Assembly: GCA_026874595.1 (NCBI GenBank)
Contig: CM049306.1
Coordinates: 102,311,142 to 102,375,141, forward strand
Length of the DNA: 64,000 bases
Reading direction: 5' to 3'
Source: Sipunculus nudus
Taxonomy: Eukaryota; Annelida; Sipuncula; Golfingiida; Sipunculidae
The notes under the pieces are model-generated. The model worked only from the letters and a program-made list of their open reading frames with translations. It made no database searches and was not told the DNA's origin. Positions 13,801-28,800 of the stretch are shown here, in pieces (position 1 is the first letter of the stretch; every line of letters begins with the position of its first letter). The translations under genes were made by a program, and so were the position numbers.

Positions 13801-16800
13801 TACAAAATGCAAACACATTAGAGCATCTGAAAAACTTCAATAATTAGAATGATTTTCAAGCTTTAACTTTCAAATTTCAGAATTCAACAGATTAAATCCA
13901 CATGTATCTTGGCTGTGAAAAATAAATTAAATATACTAATGACAAAAAAAGTGCCATGGTCAAATTTTGGCAAAATTTAAGGTACCAATTTTTATATTTT
14001 TGCTAATATTCTAAAAAATTTTAAAAATTTTGATCTAATTTGGGGTATACAATTAAATTTTGATTAATTAAAGTTATATTGCTGAAAAAAAGACCCTAGC
14101 TTTCACATTTTTTTTGGTATCAAGTGACCAAATATTTTTCCTGACTTTTTACAAAGTGCAATATGTTTTGGCCAATAACTTTTTTAAATTATATAATACA
14201 GACCTAATTTCTGGCATATACATAGCAACTATAGAGTGGAATATTTAAGGTAAATAAGAGGAAAAACAGATGAGTGGTTTTGATATTAGGCAGTCCTGAA
14301 GTGTGAAAATAGGTTTTTCATAAAAAAAATTGAGGTTTTTCCTTAATTTCTCAAAGGAACCAAGTCGCAAAGACCTAGTTTTCGGCTTGGTAAGAGATCT
14401 TGGGGACATCTAACATTATGCTGAATTTTGGATTCCTAGGTCTTACGGCTTCAAAACATGCCACATCGACGGACAGATGGACCGACAGACGGATGGACAA
14501 TGGACCACGACTATAGCTCAGATGACTTATAGTCAGCTGAGCTAAAAATGACAAAAATGTATTCATGTGGGAGCATCTAAGCTCTAAAGCCTCCTAGTTC
14601 TAGACAATTGTCTATATAATAAGTATTGTCCTATTGCTTTCAGGATTCATACATTGCCATGAAAAACATGAGCTTTTTTTTTACATTAAGTTTGTCATTC
14701 AGAGTTGTACAGTTGATTAAATAAACTAATGCAGGTATGATACTCATGAGAATTCTACTTCTTGTGCTCTCATTTTTAGTTTTACTTGTAAACTGCTCTG
14801 ACAAAGCTTAATTCACTTTTCTGGATATTTTACAAGGCACAACATTTAATTTCTGATCTGCTTACTAAATGACAAATATTAATCTATCATCAGATTTTTG
14901 ACAAGAAGGACTTACTTTTTTAATTTCTCCATATGATCTGCCAGATTTCCAAGTGTATTCTGAAATAAATGCAAGGTAGACAGTAACCATCTCTTAATAT
15001 AAAAAAATGTGCCAATATCAGTACTGATGCGGACTGGACTATTATTTTTATTATTATAATTTGAATTATAAATGTGTTCATAAATTCTTTAATTCTATAT
15101 AATTTTCATTAAATCTGTTGAAATATTAAACACAGCTGATAATCATATACAGAGCACACCGTGCAACTTGCTTTATTATGCATATATGTAAACACAATGT
15201 TCACATATGTTTCTTTTATTATTGAAGAGTATTCAACCATCTATTATTCCTTGTCTCCTCAGAAGAGTATTGTTAGGAAAGAAAACTACGGGTCAATGCG
15301 GGCTGATACAGTGTCAAAATATTGGGGCAGGCAAATTTTTCTACCTATTTTTGCAAGTAGGGCTGCAGTCTGAATATTTTTATTATGTCGTGTTTCAGAT
15401 ATATAGTATAACATGTATTATTATGTGTATCTTTTATGCATGTCCATCTACCTTAAACCCTAAAACATAATGCTAGGCAGAGCAGTCCGGACTGGTCCAG
15501 TTCCAGAGATAAGCAGTCCGGAATTTTATATTAGTGGTCAAGTCCAGCCCAAAATTGTGGACCAGACCAGTACACACCTCTAATTACCAGGGTAAAATAG
15601 AATGAAATGATAAATCTTAACAAATGTGGCAAACCAAAAGGAGTGCAACATTTATATATAATAGTCTATAAGATGGATATCTCTTATCTGCAAGATGGAC
15701 CATCTCATTAAGAGATTCCTTCTGACCTTATCATTTATTTTAATTCTACAAGTCTTTCACTGATTTAATGTAATGCTGAAAAAATCAAGAAACATTTGTT
15801 ACATGAACATACCTGGACCTTGGTGGCCACCTGTAGGACAACATTAAACTTGTCTGATACACCAAGGTCTTTTGTGCCCATTGAGTCCTGTAATGTGGAA
15901 AGAATATGATAAATGTTATCATGTTGGTATGAATGAATGTATGTAGGTAGCAGAAAGTAAGATGATAATGATTAAGATAAATAAGTACTAATAAAAATAA
16001 TTATTCTATATGAAAAGAATTCACATTAATGTAATCATTACAGTAGTGTATTAATACATGTACTTAATGAAATCAAAACATTTTCTATTATAGGTTCCAT
16101 GATAGGTCATGATTTACTTAATGTAATGTGCTTTGTCTCCAAATAAACCTGTGACAAACAGTAATCTGAGAGTCAACATTCATACACATGGTATTTGGGG
16201 GCACAACTGAATTGTGTGACATACTTGTACCAGTCAGTGGACATTCTCAAACAAAAGGACAAAGCTCCTGCAAACATTCATTCACGCAGCATGTTTTTGT
16301 CTTTTATGCTGAATCTTTTTTGTGGTGTAATATCTGTGATGCAGCATTGTAAGTATAAACAGAAGCTTATGCATGTGCTTCCCTTGATAGTTTATATGAT
16401 AAAACCATTTCCAGAATAGCTGAAGGTGTATATGCAAGGTTACAGTCAAGTGACACTTGTTGTGGTCTTTTCAATATTATGCAAAAGGATCACCTGGATA
16501 AATTGAAGGATTAACTCTTTATTGCAAGCTGACATAAGAAATGAGTGGCAAGGGATCTTGAATCACATGTTGTTCAGAGTTCACAGTTATTGACCAAGCA
16601 AGTGGGTCAGGGAGTGGGTCCAATGTCAGGTCAAACATGCTGAAATCTGTCACTGACAGCAGGGTTTATTCATATGATCAATTTACCTTTGATAACCCTG
16701 CACTAGAGGTTGGTCAATTGACTGTTCAGTGGTGCCATCTCTTTGCCAATGAATAAACAACCATACATAACTGCTTCAAGGTGAACGCTATTATAGAGTT

Positions 16801-19800
16801 GTGTTCTGCAGCTAAATACAGATTTTACTCACAAAAACTGTTAAAATATCGTGGAATAATCAGTTTTGATGATTACCTCTATTCTCCACAGTTATTTTTA
16901 TTAAAGTACTATTATTTTTCAGACTTTATCATTCATATAACACACAATTTGAAAGCTGAGCAACTCAGAATAGTCACTGAGATAAAAATGTGAATTAGGA
17001 CACTCCTAAATGTATTCAATGTCTACCAAGTCTATGTTAGACATGAAGTCCACTTTTGTCTATTATTTTGGTGGTCATTACCTGGTCTCCACTGGTTTGC
17101 TTGTTGAGTAAATGTAGGTTTATGTTCCAACCTCTGAAACAAAAAATACAAGAACAATCTAACATGGGCATGTATATTGCTCTGAAAAATTAGATGACTG
17201 GGGATGGATAGGTGGGTGTGTAAATGAGTGAGGACAGACCAAGCCATGATATCACCCACAAAAATTCTTCTATAAATGCAGTAAAAAAGACCCAGGAAAC
17301 AAAGAGGGACTAGTGAGGGACAATGAAAATAGTGCAGCTCAACTGATTGAATATTTGTCAAGTTTTATTATTTTTGTGATGACCTGTGATATCTCTGATA
17401 CTCTTTTTCTCTAACAGAGTTATACTCTGTCTGTGATATTACTTAGATATAATCAGTGAAATAAGTTTAGAATCATATCATGATTGATTAATCAGTTTTA
17501 CTTTTAAAGGTAAAGGTAATTGAACTTACACATGACAGGCAGTAATACTTAGAACTGGCATTTTGACTGATATAAATTTATCCATGAAACAAAACAAAAC
17601 CTTACATTTGCTGTAGATAGGTTACTGTCAGCTGGAGGATGACAAGGGCCAGACACAGAGACATCAACCATCCCCTCCATACTGCATACATATAAACCTT
17701 CAAAGACAAACACAACTCTACAAACTTCAATCTCATAGAAAATCAATTAATTAAAATCTGTAATTAGGGGCAGTTATTCAATAATAATCAATCACCAGTT
17801 TTGCTGAACTTATCAGTGTAAAATAAATAATCTGGTTTTATTAGTTTCAATTACCTGTAAAATTGTTATATATTGCATAAATTTGGGTTAAGAGAAATTA
17901 CATCTTTCTCTTAATATTACCATTCACTCAAATTGTACCAAAGTTGCTAAGATAAAAACATTTAAAAAAAGAACATTTTTTACTTCATCATAGTATTCAT
18001 CTAAATGTTAAATTAACAAGGAAAAATCACTTTGACACATAACTAATCATTTCCCCCAAACTGTCAAAAGGTAAAAACAAATATAATTTTAGTTAAGAAT
18101 TTACACTATACCACAATCATATAAGCTTAAACAAAGCTCTTGCCTAGTAATTTAGTTACTCTCACATGGTTAGTTTTCATGTAATTCATTGTTGAGTGCT
18201 AAACTTACAATGAAGCATGCTGCAGTCAGGACAGGGCTGTCCCATGTGAATATGTACCAGAAGTCATTGATACACTGGACCCCAGGCTCAGCAGAACGAG
18301 CTGATATTGTATGAAAAAATAGTAAACAATATACAGGTATATAACAAATTTGATAATCTTTCACCCTGGTTATTATTACATACAATATTTTATGCAAATG
18401 TTTTCTGTCAGGCCTCTTCCACTGATATTTACTGGATGTTACACTGGCCATAGGTTTTGGCAGGGCAACAATAATGTGTCAGTACAGCTGCCTGGTGATG
18501 TGACCTTGCATGATTCAAAGTTTTTCTTCACTGACATGAAAGCAACATATGAAACCCTCACTTCAGCTGGGTTAATAACATTTAAGCAATTCAACACAGC
18601 AATATGAAAATATAAGCTAATGGTATTTGGTGATTCAGTAGACTGATACCTTCATTATTACATTTCAAAAAGACATCTTTTAAGAATATTTCAATAAAAC
18701 TTACTGAATCTGGAGATATTTTCTTTGAGTCTGAAAAGAAGACAAACACATTTATCCAAATAAATTTTTCATGAAGAACTCTTATGCAACATGAAATTTC
18801 ATAATGAAAGTTCTATAACATCATCAGATGCAAAGAGTTTTCTTAGAAACATGAAGTTTTTTTATACAAAATTTATCCTTATTTGTGCATTAATGTAAGT
18901 ATTGTCTTTATTCTAATTTGGCGACCATCTAAAAATACTAATTGCTTAAAGGTTGAGATAATAGAGGAAATTTGAAAATTATGTTATTGCTGATTTTTAC
19001 ATGATCAAGATTTTAGAGGTACCTGCTTGGACAACAAGCCCCTGGAACACTCGAGCAGTCAGGTGGAGTGAGTGATAAATGAAGTATTTAACATTCATAT
19101 TGTTCTGTTAGGTTTGTAACATTATCATGAGCAGACATGCTGCCTTGCGCCTTGTAACATTTAGAGACTCAGTGAAAATCATTCAAGAAACTGATCTCCA
19201 TTACTTTTTAAAATGATCACTACTCAATGAGAATATAAGATGGCCCTCTGGTATTCACTTGACAGAAGACGGCCTGGCCTATTTTTAAGTTTGTTTTACA
19301 TTTATCTACTAGATGGCATTACCAGTTACTCATGCAAAATCAAACCTTGCCCAAATAAGCCCAACTATTCTCATTGTTTTGACTGTTTTACCCCTATTCT
19401 GTAATGTGGCATGTTAACCCTTGTTAAAGGTGATATAAAAATACCTGCTGCTTTATTAATTTTAAATTATTCTGCAGGTTATTCATCAAGCGCACTGACA
19501 TATTTCACTCAAGTATGCATGAAAAACAAAAAAATAATAAAATGCAGTTAAATTTTATTATAATTTCCAATTAAATTTTTGTTTTGAAATTTGATTACAA
19601 TGAAATAAATGGAGATTATGAAGATATGAGGATTCAATGGGGATATTATGATTAAAAATTCATTCATTAATGCAAATGACGGCCTCCATGCACACTTCCT
19701 GTTGGCCATCAATCCCTTCAAAGGTGCTTGGGATGGTTCAAAAGACTCTGCTGCAAGAAAACTGTTTGATTGTTTGAGTCCTGGTCATAAGAAAGCATTC

Positions 19801-22800
19801 AAGTTTTATGCATTTCATTAACAATTATACAGAGATTCTCATTCTTCTGCTTGCCACTCTAATTTCATGTCAAAGCTGAGTTAAAAACCTCTCATGCATA
19901 TCCTTATGGTTTATGTGATTTGCATAAGATTTATGAATGACTGAAGTATGTGCTAACATTGGTCAGCTGTTCCTGCGGGAGTCACAGACCTGTTTAAATT
20001 ACTACAATATGCTCAAAGTAAACCAAGTGGCAAACTGACATGCCTGATAGTCCAGAACTGGACACATTCATAGCAAAACAAGTAAAATTTGTTTTAAAAA
20101 AGAATGTGTTACAGGCTGGTAACTAGTAAAGTGTATAAATTTGATTGTCCATTTGAACTGCTGGCTAGGATGGTCACCCATCTAAAAGCTAACCAAGTTT
20201 AATCAAGCTTAACAAAGACAACCATTCTCTGGTGATATGAAGCAGTAATATGAAAATTTGCAAGAAAGTGTGTAATAGCGTAGATGTTTATTGCATTCCT
20301 GGTCATTTAATTTGTCTTAGAGTAACAGTTTATAACAAGTGACCCATGGGTCATGACCCTCAGCCGACTGACATGTTGATAATTTGTCCTTGCACAGATA
20401 ACTAATTAAGATAGGAGGCATCATTGTTCATGCATATTAGCTTAAGGTCATCAAGACCCATAAGCACAACAGATTTGATGACAATCCAACTAGCCTTCCA
20501 TGTTGAATCTGGCCATTTGCGTGTATTTTACATTATTTCTGGGTGCTCAATCATACCCCAAAACTCTGAGAATATAGGTCACTGTGACCAAATTTCAAGT
20601 TTCTTGGGAGAACTTTTGAGGAACTCTCAGGATGTCCAGTTAGAAAATTCTGGGCCCCATGGTTATGAATTGTGCCCTACTTTGGTTTCAAATTTTCAAT
20701 TATTCTGAGGGGTGTTATAAGTCCCATAGCTCAGAAAATATGAGTAACAGGGACCTTAATTCATGTTTCCAAGGAGACTTTTCACAGATCTTCCTGGATA
20801 TCAAGTTTGAAGATTCTAGGACCTATGGTTTTAATTTGAGCCCTGTTAGGGGATGACCGCATCTTTGAAAGTCTCATAAATAGAGAAAAAAAAATGTGTT
20901 AACATTTTTTTTTAAATTTAGGTGGTGCAACCAGTCAGCAAGAACTGATGAAACACTCCATGATTAATATGCATACAAAGAACCAGGGTGATCATTGCAA
21001 TAGTTATTCAGATACTGGAGCTTTGTTAGTTATTCTTTGAGGTACTTCTGGTACTCCAGGTTCTCCCTGCATGTCAAGACAGAAGATTCTAAGTCCAGTA
21101 ATTAAGATTCGTGCCCTGTTAACAGATGACGGCATCTTTTAAGGTCTCAAAAATAGAGAAAAATCGTAAAAAAATTACAGGTGGCGCCACCATTCTGCAA
21201 AAACTGATGTAACACCCCATGATCAATATCAACGCAGAGAATCATGGTGATCAATGCATAAGTTGTTCAGATACTTGAGCTCCTGTATTAAATTTTTCAT
21301 TATTCTTGGGGGTACTTTGAAGCCCCATAGCTTGAAGAATATGGGTAAATGAGACCTAATTCTAGGCTTCCAAGAAGACTTTTCATGGACCTCTCTGGAT
21401 GTAAAGTGAGAAGATTTCAGGTCCAGCGGTTACGATCTGTGCCCTGTTTACAGATGACGGCATCATTTCAGGTATCAAAAATAGCGAAAAATAATTCTAA
21501 ACAATCTAAAAAAATACAGGTGGGGCCACAAGTCTGCAGAAACTGATGAAACACTCCATGATCTATATCCATGCAAAGAATCATGGTGATCAATGCATTA
21601 GTTTTCAGATATTTTAGCCTTTGTATCAAAATTTTTCATTATTCTGGGGGGTAATTCGGACCCCCATAGCTTTAAGAATATGGGAAACAGAGACCTAATT
21701 CCAGGTTTCCATGGAGATTTTTCATGGATCTCCCTGGATGTCAAGTTAGAAGATTCCAGGTCCAGTGGTTATAATTTGTGCCATGTTAACGGCCGGATGG
21801 CCGGATGGACGACAGACAAAGAATGATCGCTATAGCTCAGATGACTTACACTGCTGGTAGTGGCCAAACTGAGCCAAGGCAAGCTGCCTGGGGTGGGTTA
21901 CATAATGCAAGTGAAGGCTGTACTACTAGGTGGGCTAGATGTAAACAATACTTGACATGGTGTATGAAAACGTGAATAAAAGCTATTCTTTCCAATCAAT
22001 TTCTTTGAAATTTCAGATTTTAAAAGATTAAATCCTTATGTATATATACTGTGAAAATTAAATCAAAAGTGCTTACAGGGAAAAAACGTGCCATTGCCAA
22101 AGTTGGACAAAATTTAAGGTATTGATTTTTTATTTATGCTAATAACTTGAAAAATTTGCAAAATTCAGATCTAATCTTGGGTAAACAATTGAATCTTGAT
22201 TAAATAAAGTTATATTCCTGAAAAAAAGTCTGTAGGTTCAGCAATTCTCATGTTAGGTGAGTAAATATATTTCCTGATTTTTAAAAATTGCATTATATTT
22301 TGGCCCATAACTTCAAAATAATACCCAATACTGACCTAATTTTTGGTATGTTCATAGAAAATGTATGAAAGAATGTGAATACTAAATATGATCAAAAACA
22401 GATCAGTGGTTTTGATATTAGGCAGCCTTGAAGTGTAACAATGGCTTTTTTTATGGAAAACAGAGGTTTTTTCTAATATCTTGAAGGAACAAAGTCCTAA
22501 TGACCAAATTTTTGGTATGGTAGGAGATTTTGGGGACATCTAACATTATGCCAACAGCCTGGGGAGCATAGAGATGTGCACTTAATGACCTACAGTCATT
22601 AAAGTGGACTGCTTGACAATGTAAGGGAATATAACAAGAGCCTCCAAACAAATTCAATAACTAGCCTAATTTTGCAGCTTTTATTTTCAAAATTCAGATT
22701 TTAACAGATTAAATCCTTATATGTACATGCTGTGAAAATTAAATCCACAGTACCTTCAGGAAAAAAACGTGCCGTGGCCAAAGTTTTGCAAAATTTAAGG

Positions 22801-25800
22801 TACCAATTTTATATTTTTGCCAATATTTAACAAGTGACCCAGGGGTCATGACGCTCAGCTGACCAGGAAGACATTGACAAAAGTAATTTTATCATCTGAA
22901 TGTCAAATTTGAATGAAATACTTTTTCCAAACTTGACCTTTTGTATAAAATCATCCAATATTCATTGGGGTACTATGGAGCTCTGTAGCATGAAGGATAT
23001 GGGTAACAGACACCTATTTTCAAGGTTTACAAGATGACTTTTCAGGGGTCTCCCAGCATGTCAAAAAATAAAATTCTAGGTCCAGTTATTATGATTTGTG
23101 CCCTGTTAACAGATGACCAAATGTTTATTCTGGGGGGTATTTCAAAGCCGCATAGGATGAAGGATATGGGTAACAGAGATGTAATTTCAGGTGCACAAGG
23201 AGACTTTTCAGGGGCCTCCCAGCATATCAAGAAAGGAGATTCTAGGTCAAGTCATTATAATTTGTGCTCTGTTAACAGATGACCAAATCTTTATTCTCGG
23301 AGCCATAGCATGAACAATATAGGTAACAGAGACCTAATTTCAGATTTCCAAAGAGACTTTCCAAAGGCCTCCCTGCATGTCAAGAAAGAAGATTCTAGGT
23401 CCAGTCATAATGATTTGTGCCCTGTTAATATATGACCAAATCTTTATTCTGGGGGGTACTTCAGAGCCCCATAGCTCACAGAATATGGGTAACAGGGACC
23501 TTATTTCGGGTTTCCATGTAGACCTTTTATGGGCTTCCCTGGAGGGAAGGACAGAAGATTCTAGGTCCAGTCATTATGATTTGTGCCCTGTTTACAGATG
23601 ACCAAATGTTTAAAGATCACAAAAGTAGACCAAAAAAATCGTAAAAAATAAAAAAAAATATAGCTGGCGCCACCAATCTCCAGAAATTGATGAAACACTC
23701 CATGATCAATATCCATGCAAAGAATCATGGTGATTAATGCATTAGTTGTTCTGATACTTGAGCTTTTGTATTAAATTTTGCATTATTCTGGGGGGTACTT
23801 CAGAACCCCATAGCTCGAAGAATATAGGTCACAGTGACCTAATTTCAGGTTTACAAGGAGAATTTCCATAGTCCTCCCAGGATATCAAGTAAGAAGATTC
23901 CAGGTCTAGCGGTTACGATTTGTGCCCTGTTAACAGACAGACACCTGGATGGCCGGACGGACGACGGACAAAAGGTGATCCTATAGCTCAGATGACTTTC
24001 AGTCAGCTGAGCTAAAAATTGAAAAAATACAGGTGGCGCCACCAGAATGCAGAAACTGATGAAACATTTCATGATCAATATCCATGCAAAGAATCATGGT
24101 GATCAATATAATAATTGTTCAGATACTTGAGCTTTTGTATCAAATTTTCCATTATTCTGGGGGGTACTTCGAAGCCCCATAGCTCAAAGGTTATGGGTAA
24201 CAGAGACCTAATTTCAGGTTTCCAAAGAGACTTTTTATGGGCCTCCCTGCACGTCAAGAGAGAAGATTCTAGGTGTAGTCGTTACGATTTGTGCCCTGTT
24301 AACAGATGGCCGCATCTTAAGAGGTCTCAAAAATAGAGAAAAATATTGGTAAAAGAAAAAATACAGGTGGCGCCACCAGTCTGCAGAAACTGATGAAACA
24401 CTCCATGATCAATATCCATGCAAAAAATCATGATGATCAATGCATTAGTTGTTCAGATACTTGAGCTTTTGTGTCAAATTTTCCATTATTCTGGGGGGTA
24501 CTTCGGAACCCCATAGCTGGAAAGATATAGGTCACAGTGACCTAATTTCAGGTTTACAAGGAGAATTTCCATAGACCTCCCAGGATGTCAAGTAAGAAGA
24601 TTCCAGTTCTAGCGGTTACGATTTGTGCCCTGTTAACGGACAGATGCCCGGACGGCCGGACAGACGACGGACAAAAGGTGATCCCTATAGCTCAGATGAC
24701 TTACAGTCAGCTGAGCTAAAAAAATTCAATTAAATTTTGATTAATTAAAGTTGTATTACTGAAAAAAAGTCCCTACCTATAACACTTTTGGTCTTAAGTG
24801 ACCGAATATCTTTCCTGATTTTTTTACAAATTCCATTATGTTTGGGCCCATAACTTTTTTAAATTAAATAAAATTGACTTAATTTCTGGCATGTACATAG
24901 GAACTATATAGAGGAATATTTATGGTAAATATGAAGAAAACCAGATTAGTGGTTTTGATATTAGGCTGTCCTGAAGTGTAAAAATAGATTTCTAATAAAA
25001 AATTGAGGTTTCTCCTTAATATCTCGAAGGAACGATGTCCTATTGACCCAATTTTCGGCATGGTAGGAGATCTTGGGGACATCTAACTGTATGCCCAATT
25101 TCAGATTCGTAGGTCCAATGGTGTCGAAACGTGCCAGTCTTACGGACGGACATCCGGACGGAAGGACGGCAAGACAGACGGACGACTGACCATGACTATA
25201 GCTCAGATGACTTATAGTCAGCTGAACTAACAAGTGACCCATGGGTCATGACGCTCAGCTGACTGGGAAGAGATTCGCAAAAGGAAATTTTATCATTAGA
25301 ATGGTAGTATATACCCATTCAACTGAAGCATCAAACAGATTAACCAACAGGCCAAGATTTAGTCTGTATTTATATATCTCAAAAATAGAGAAAAATGTGT
25401 AAACTTTTAAAACTAGAATACGGGTAACCGACAAGTGACTACATGTATCTGCCAAAATCGGATAGTGAGGCATGGATTGAGTGGCAAGGGGAAATAGAGT
25501 GAGGTATGTTGCATATTAGCATGGATGTCTGCAGCCTAAATGTGTATGTAGGTTGTGCCACCTACCACAAATCCAGAAAGCTGTCCAAGTTGTATACACC
25601 TGCAAAATTTTAGGCAGAAAAGTCAAACCACTACATGTATATGAGCGATTTTTGCCCATGGCAGACAAACAGACAAACACTGTGCAAAAATCTTTGCAGG
25701 TAACCCCTCCAGTTTTGTGTATGATAAAGACCTATGTGAGATCTAAACACATGCACAATTTTTGCCCAATCGGTCAAATGGTTCCTGAGATATGAGCTTG

Positions 25801-28800
25801 GATGTGTGCAGCGTTAACTAGAATGTAGGTGGCGCCACCTGTCATAAAATCAAGAAAGCTGTCCACGATGTATAAACCTGCAAAATTTTAGGCAGTTATG
25901 TCGAACCACTACAGAGAAATGAGTGATTTTAGGCCACGGCAGACTAACAGACAGACGCTGTGCAAACATTGTTACAGGTGGCGCCACCATTTTTTGTGTA
26001 TGTTACAGAGCTATCAAAGGGCTACATTTGTATAAATTTTATTTCCTGATCGGTCAAACGGTTCCCAAGATATAAGCTTGGATGTCATCAGCGTGAACGT
26101 GAATGTAGGTGGCGCCACCTGTCATAAAATCAAGAAAGCTATCCTGGATGTATACGCATGACGAATTTCAGGGGAATTAGTCAATTCACTGCAGAGATAT
26201 GAGTGATTTTAACCCAAGGCAGATGAACAGATGGACACTGTGCAAACATGGTTACAGGTGGCGCCACCATTTTTTGTGTATGTTATAAAGCAATCCAAGG
26301 GCTACATTTGTATCAATTTTATTTCCTGATCGGTCAAACGGTTCCCGAGATATGAGGGTTTATGAGTGGAAACAGACCCACAAATGGACACTGGATAGAG
26401 AGGAAAGGTCAGAGGTCAACGCAAATTGGTTAGGCACCAGTTCACATGTGACCCGATAATAGGTGTAAGTTTGGGAAAAATCGGTCCATTAGTCTCCGAG
26501 GAGCTCTCTGGAAACGAACGCCGCCGCGGTGGAGGAACTCGGTCAAAAACATAGTATCCGCAAAACTTCGTTTTGGCGGATACAAAAATACAGGTGGCTC
26601 CACCAGTCTGCAGAAACTAATAAAAACACTTAATGGTCAATATCCATGCAAAAAATCATGGTGATCTCTGCATTAGTTGTTCAGATACTTCAGTTTTTGT
26701 ATCAAATTGTCCATTATTCTGAGGGATACTTCGGAGTCCTATAGCTTGAAGGATATGGGTAACAGAGACCTAATTTCAAGTTTCCACAGGCACCTTTCAT
26801 GGGCCGCCTTGCATGACAAGAATGAAGATTCTAGGTCCAGTTGTTGTAATTTGTACCCTGTTGACAGATAACCACATCTTTAAAGGTCTCAAAAAAAAGA
26901 AAAAAATTCGTAAAAATTTGAAAAAAAATAGAGGTGGCACACCCAGTCTGCAGAAACTGATGGAACAGCTCATGATCAATATGTATGCCGAAAATCATGA
27001 CCATCAGTGTTGTAGTTATTGAAATACTGTAGTTTTTGTATCAAATTTTCCATTATTCTGGGGGGGGTATTTTGGACCCATACAGCTTAAAGAATATGGG
27101 TAACAGAGACCTAATTTCAAGTTTCCATGGAGACTTTTCATGGGTCTCCCTGTGTGTCAAGAATGAAGATTCTTGGTCCAGTTTTTATGATTTGTGCCCT
27201 GTTAACAGATGTTCATATCTTTAAAGGTCTCAAAAATACAGAAAAATTTTGTAAAAAAAACCGAACAAATACAGGTGGTGCCACCAGTCTGCAGAAACTT
27301 ATGAAACACTCCATGATCAATATCCATGCAAACAATTATGGTTATCTCTGCATTAGTTGTTCAGATACTTTAGCTTTTGTATCAAATTTTCCATTATTCT
27401 GAGCTGTACTTTGGAGTGCCATTGCTCAAAGGATATGGGTAACAGAGACCAAATTTCAGGTTTCCATGGAGACTTATCATGGGTCTCCCTGTGTGTCAAG
27501 AACGAAGATTCTAGGTCCAGTCGTTAAGATTTGTACCCTGTTGACAGATAATTACATCCTTAAAGGTCTCAAAAATGGAGAAAACAATTCTTGAACATTG
27601 AAAAATATAGGTGGAGCCACCAGTCTGCACAAACTGATGAAACATCTCATGATCAATATGTATGTCGAAAATCATGACCATCAGTGATGTAGTTAATGAG
27701 ATATTGAAGTTTTTGTATGAAATTTTTGACTATTCTGGGGGGTAATTTTGGGCCCCATAGCTCGAAGGATATGGGTAACAGAGACCTAATTTCTGGTTTC
27801 CATGGAGACTTTTCATAGGTCTCTCAGTGTGTCGAAAATGAAGATTCTAGGTCCAGTCGTTACAATTTGTGCCACGCTAACAGATGACAGCATCCTCAAA
27901 GGTCTCAAAAATAGAGGAAAAAATCGTAAAAAATCAAACAGTACAGGTGGCGCCACCAGTCTGCAGGAACTGATCGAACATCTCATGATCAATATGTATG
28001 CCAAAAATGAAGACCATCAGTGATGTAGTTATTGAAATATTGAAGTTTTTGTATGAAATTTTTTACTATTCTGGGGGGTACTTTGGGGCCCCATAGCTCG
28101 AAGAATATGGGTAACAGAGACCTAATTTCTGGTTTCCAAGGAGATTTTTCATGGACCTCTCAGTGTGTCAAGAATTAAGATTCTAAATCCAGTCTTAATG
28201 ATTTGTGCCTTGTTAACAGATGTTCACATTTTTAAAGGTCTCAAAAATAGAGAAAAAAATTCGTAAAAAATCGAAAAATACAGGTGGCGCCACCAGTCTG
28301 CAGGAAGTGATGTAACATCTCATGATCAATATGTATGCCAAAAATCATGACCATCAGACAAGTAGTTAATGAGATATTGAAGTTTTTGTATGAAATTTTT
28401 GACTTTTCTGGGGGGTACTTTGGGGCCACATAGCTCGAAGGATATGGGTAACAGAGACCTAATTTCTGGTTTCCAAGGAGATTTTTTATGGACCTCTCAG
28501 AATCCCAAGTTACAAGGTTCTAGGTCCAGCGGTTACGATTTGTGCCTGGTTAACGGACAGACAGACGGACAGACGGACGACGGACAAAGAGTGATCGCTA
28601 TAGCTCAGATGACTTTCAGTCAGCTGAGCTAAAAATGAATAGAGAACATAAAAGCTTCTTAAACTCAGAAGGTAACACTTAAAGGGGTAATTGTAGAAAA
28701 CCTGATACAGTGTCACAGACTCACCGCTTGATTGCTAGTGGTTCATCAGCGTGAGGATGAGGCTCAGGGTCGGGTTCTTCCGTGAAGTCTTCCAGGAGCT

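Noticed and set aside
2697-28700. The many 60-80-codon ORFs in the tandem arrays as genes
   Set aside because: They recur in every unit of non-coding elements, on both strands, with no recognised domain and no splice context. The selection question is left as a finding.
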